The notes under the pieces were generated by a model. That model was given only the letters and a program-made list of their open reading frames with translations. It was not told the DNA's origin and searched no databases. The translations under genes were made by a program, and so were the position numbers. A stretch of 64,000 nt of DNA, from positions 124,001-188,000 of the forward strand of contig NW_022204508.1 in assembly GCF_008831285.2 (NCBI RefSeq). The letters are read 5' to 3'. Shown piece after piece: positions 62,429 through 64,000 of this stretch (position 1 is the stretch's first letter; every line of letters begins with the position of its first letter). This stretch comes from Nymphaea colorata (taxonomy: Eukaryota > Streptophyta > Magnoliopsida > Nymphaeales > Nymphaeaceae).

Positions 62429-62930
62429 CATTACAAAAAATCCACGTTTAGCTGACAGTGATTTATCGACATGACAAAACAGTTACTAAAGATCAGTTAT
62501 TTACTAATGTGGCAAAACCATCAGTAGAAGTTACGGAGTTCATTTACCGATGGTTTAGTACTACCAGTAAAGGTTCAGAGTTTATTGACACCAGGGGCGG
62601 AGCCAGGATTTTTTTCAAGGGCAGGCCAAACGGTCCGCAGGTCGGGCCAAGAGGAGCGATGGGTCAGGCCATACTAAAAAAAATTGGTTTTTTCAACATA
62701 AAAACAAAAAATCCTGCGCTCACCCGGGCCATGGTCCAGGTGGGCCCCCCTCCCTCTGCCCCTGATTGACACGATATGTAAACATATACTGCAGTTGACA
62801 TATCTGTCAGTGAAAGCTTCGACGACACCATCTACACTAAGAGATTGCATGCGCAGTCAGTAATACTTATTCCGACGGTTTTCTAACTTTTATTGGCATT
62901 TTCTGGCGTTAGTAAAACTTGTTTTTTTTT
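62429..62930 (+). mobile_element. CACTA-like terminus with subterminal repeats
   Basis: Starts CATTACAAAAAATCC, close to the CACTACAAGAAAATCC-type end of plant CACTA elements. It is followed by TTATCGACATG, TTTACCGATGG, CCATCAGTAG, GTCAGTAATA and CCGACGGTTT, which are classic subterminal repeats. The other end is not identifiable in the window. A hAT MITE is nested within it. Confidence 0.6.
62592..62764. mobile_element. hAT-type MITE, copy 2 (nested in the CACTA-like end)
   Basis: 173 bp, ends CAGGGGCGGAG and CTCTGCCCCTG, with an exact 8 bp target duplication ATTGACAC (62584-62591 and 62765-62772). The terminal repeats and duplication size identify hAT. No coding capacity. Confidence 0.88.
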
Positions 62931-63269
62931 TTTGTTTTTGGCTCCTAACTGGTCATTTTCAGCTGCAGCAAATTTGTCTCCATCCCGTATTGGTGTATCA
63001 AGATGGCAACATGGATACCGGGACACACCAGGGTATTTACTTTCACTTGATTTTTTTCCAAGGTAATTTTCCTGCATCAAAAACTAAAGCACAACACAGA
63101 TAGCCATATTGATTATGATATCATCACTTAATTGCTATTGACATTTTTATTCTTATTTCTTATGCAATATCTATGTAGCAGCTTCATGACAAGTTGTTTC
63201 TCGGTATTTTTCCTTTCAAAGAAATTAAAAAAAGCTACTCAATGATAAGACTGCTCAAGTTTTAAAATG

Positions 63270-63340
63270 TACTTTTAACCCTCAGCAGGTTAAGTACTTG
63301 ATACGGAACTGCATTTTTATGCGAAAAATGCTTTCTTAAA
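63270..63340. repeat. Diverged third copy of outer-arm sequence
   Basis: AAGTACTTGAT..GGAACTG and TATGCGAAAAATG parallel GGTACTTAATGAACTG and TGTGCGAAAAATG at about 38-88, in the same orientation. The similarity is short and by eye. Confidence 0.4.
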
Positions 63341-63726
63341 GCTTCTTTTTATGGTGTCTCAATCATCTTTCAACCTAAACGTCCTTCAAGTTATATATAT
63401 TTTTTAAATCTTTAACTTTCATTTACTTGATTTTGTTTATGCAAACACTTAATTAACATGAGATTTTTGTACAATATTTGATTTTTCAAAATCTGAAGTC
63501 ATCTGGATATTGGGTTAAATCAAGAGTACACATACTGTCAAAGAATGAATGCCAAGCAAGATTGGTTGATGACAGGTGAAGCGACAGTCTCCGATACAGT
63601 AGGAGGTCATCCTGTTACAATTAAATATGGAACAGATTGGAATGCAACCACAGGACTCATATATCCAGATTAATTAAAAGGGGCGACAGGATCGGTTACT
63701 CCAAATGGTGGTCGGTGAAGGATAAT

Positions 63727-63901
63727 TCTATGGGATAGAAATTTTTCATGAGGGGGAACGAATTAAAGTTTCAAAATTTTCAAATATCATTTTTCAAAGT
63801 TTTTATATAAGACAAGTAAAATTTTCTAAAATTTACATGTAAATTTAAAAAAAAAATTGAGGGAGGGCCAGGGCCCCTACGGGTCCCCCTGGCTCCGCCC
63901 C
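63727..63901. mobile_element. hAT-type MITE family, copy 3
   Basis: The interior closely follows copy 1 (AAATTTTTCATGA, TTAAAGTTTC, TTTTTATATA.GACAAG, TTTTCTAAAATTTACAT), and the right end is CCTGGCTCCGCCCCTAG. The left end is degenerate (CTATGGGATAG) and no clean 8 bp duplication was found, so the start is approximate. Confidence 0.65.
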
Positions 63902-64000
63902 TAGATAGGATGACATGGGCCATCTCCTATTCTGGGGTGGCGCATGTAACTATGGTTGGGGCAAGGTGGCTTATCTGATTGGGTCAGCTCAAGGCCCCTT

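Overview
The window is nuclear DNA of a flowering plant. The evidence is CC-NB-ARC-LRR (CNL) resistance-gene remnants, a Tekay/Del-type chromovirus, an Ale-type Ty1/copia element, LINE, hAT, PIF/Harbinger, CACTA-like and MULE/Pack-MULE insertions, and many AT, CT and GA microsatellites. The species cannot be fixed from the sequence. My low-confidence impression from the CNL style is an early-diverging angiosperm such as a water lily. No intact host gene was found. Every gene-like stretch is truncated, frameshifted or interrupted by stops.

Layout. 1-6750 is the left arm of a large inverted duplication. It holds a CACTA-like remnant with a hAT insertion, a 2.3 kb PIF/Harbinger-type insertion and a GC-rich degenerate repeat. 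7.0-14.2 kb is intergenic, with a copia relic and a frameshifted ARM-repeat pseudogene (about 9.4-10.2 kb). 14.38-20.1 kb is a plus-strand CNL pseudogene, split between its CC and NB-ARC parts by an 876 bp Pack-MULE-like element that carries an exon of a lung-seven-transmembrane (CAND6/7-like) receptor gene. 20-24.7 kb is gene-empty. 24.7-26.75 kb is a minus-strand LINE relic, and 28.85-29.04 kb a second LINE reverse transcriptase scrap.

29050-39796 is a complete but dead Ty3/gypsy chromovirus with 2.9 kb LTRs. 41.2-43.0 kb is a minus-strand LRR pseudogene. 45.5-52.0 kb is the right arm of the inverted duplication and contains an N-terminal CNL fragment that stops at the P-loop. 54365-58989 is a degenerate Ty1/copia element with intact ends. 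59.2-60.6 kb holds another LRR tail and a copia integrase relic on the minus strand. 62.4-63.9 kb holds a CACTA-like end with a nested hAT MITE and a further hAT-family copy.

How it fits together. This looks like a decaying CNL cluster: one copy on the plus strand and pieces of two or three on the minus strand, taken apart by nested transposition and inverted duplication. Target-site duplications and an empty site on the opposite arm date several events relative to each other. I see no convincing new biological system. The most informative features are the Pack-MULE in the CNL exon, the filled and empty Harbinger site, and the repeated TGG-to-TGA stops in the chromovirus and the CNL relics.
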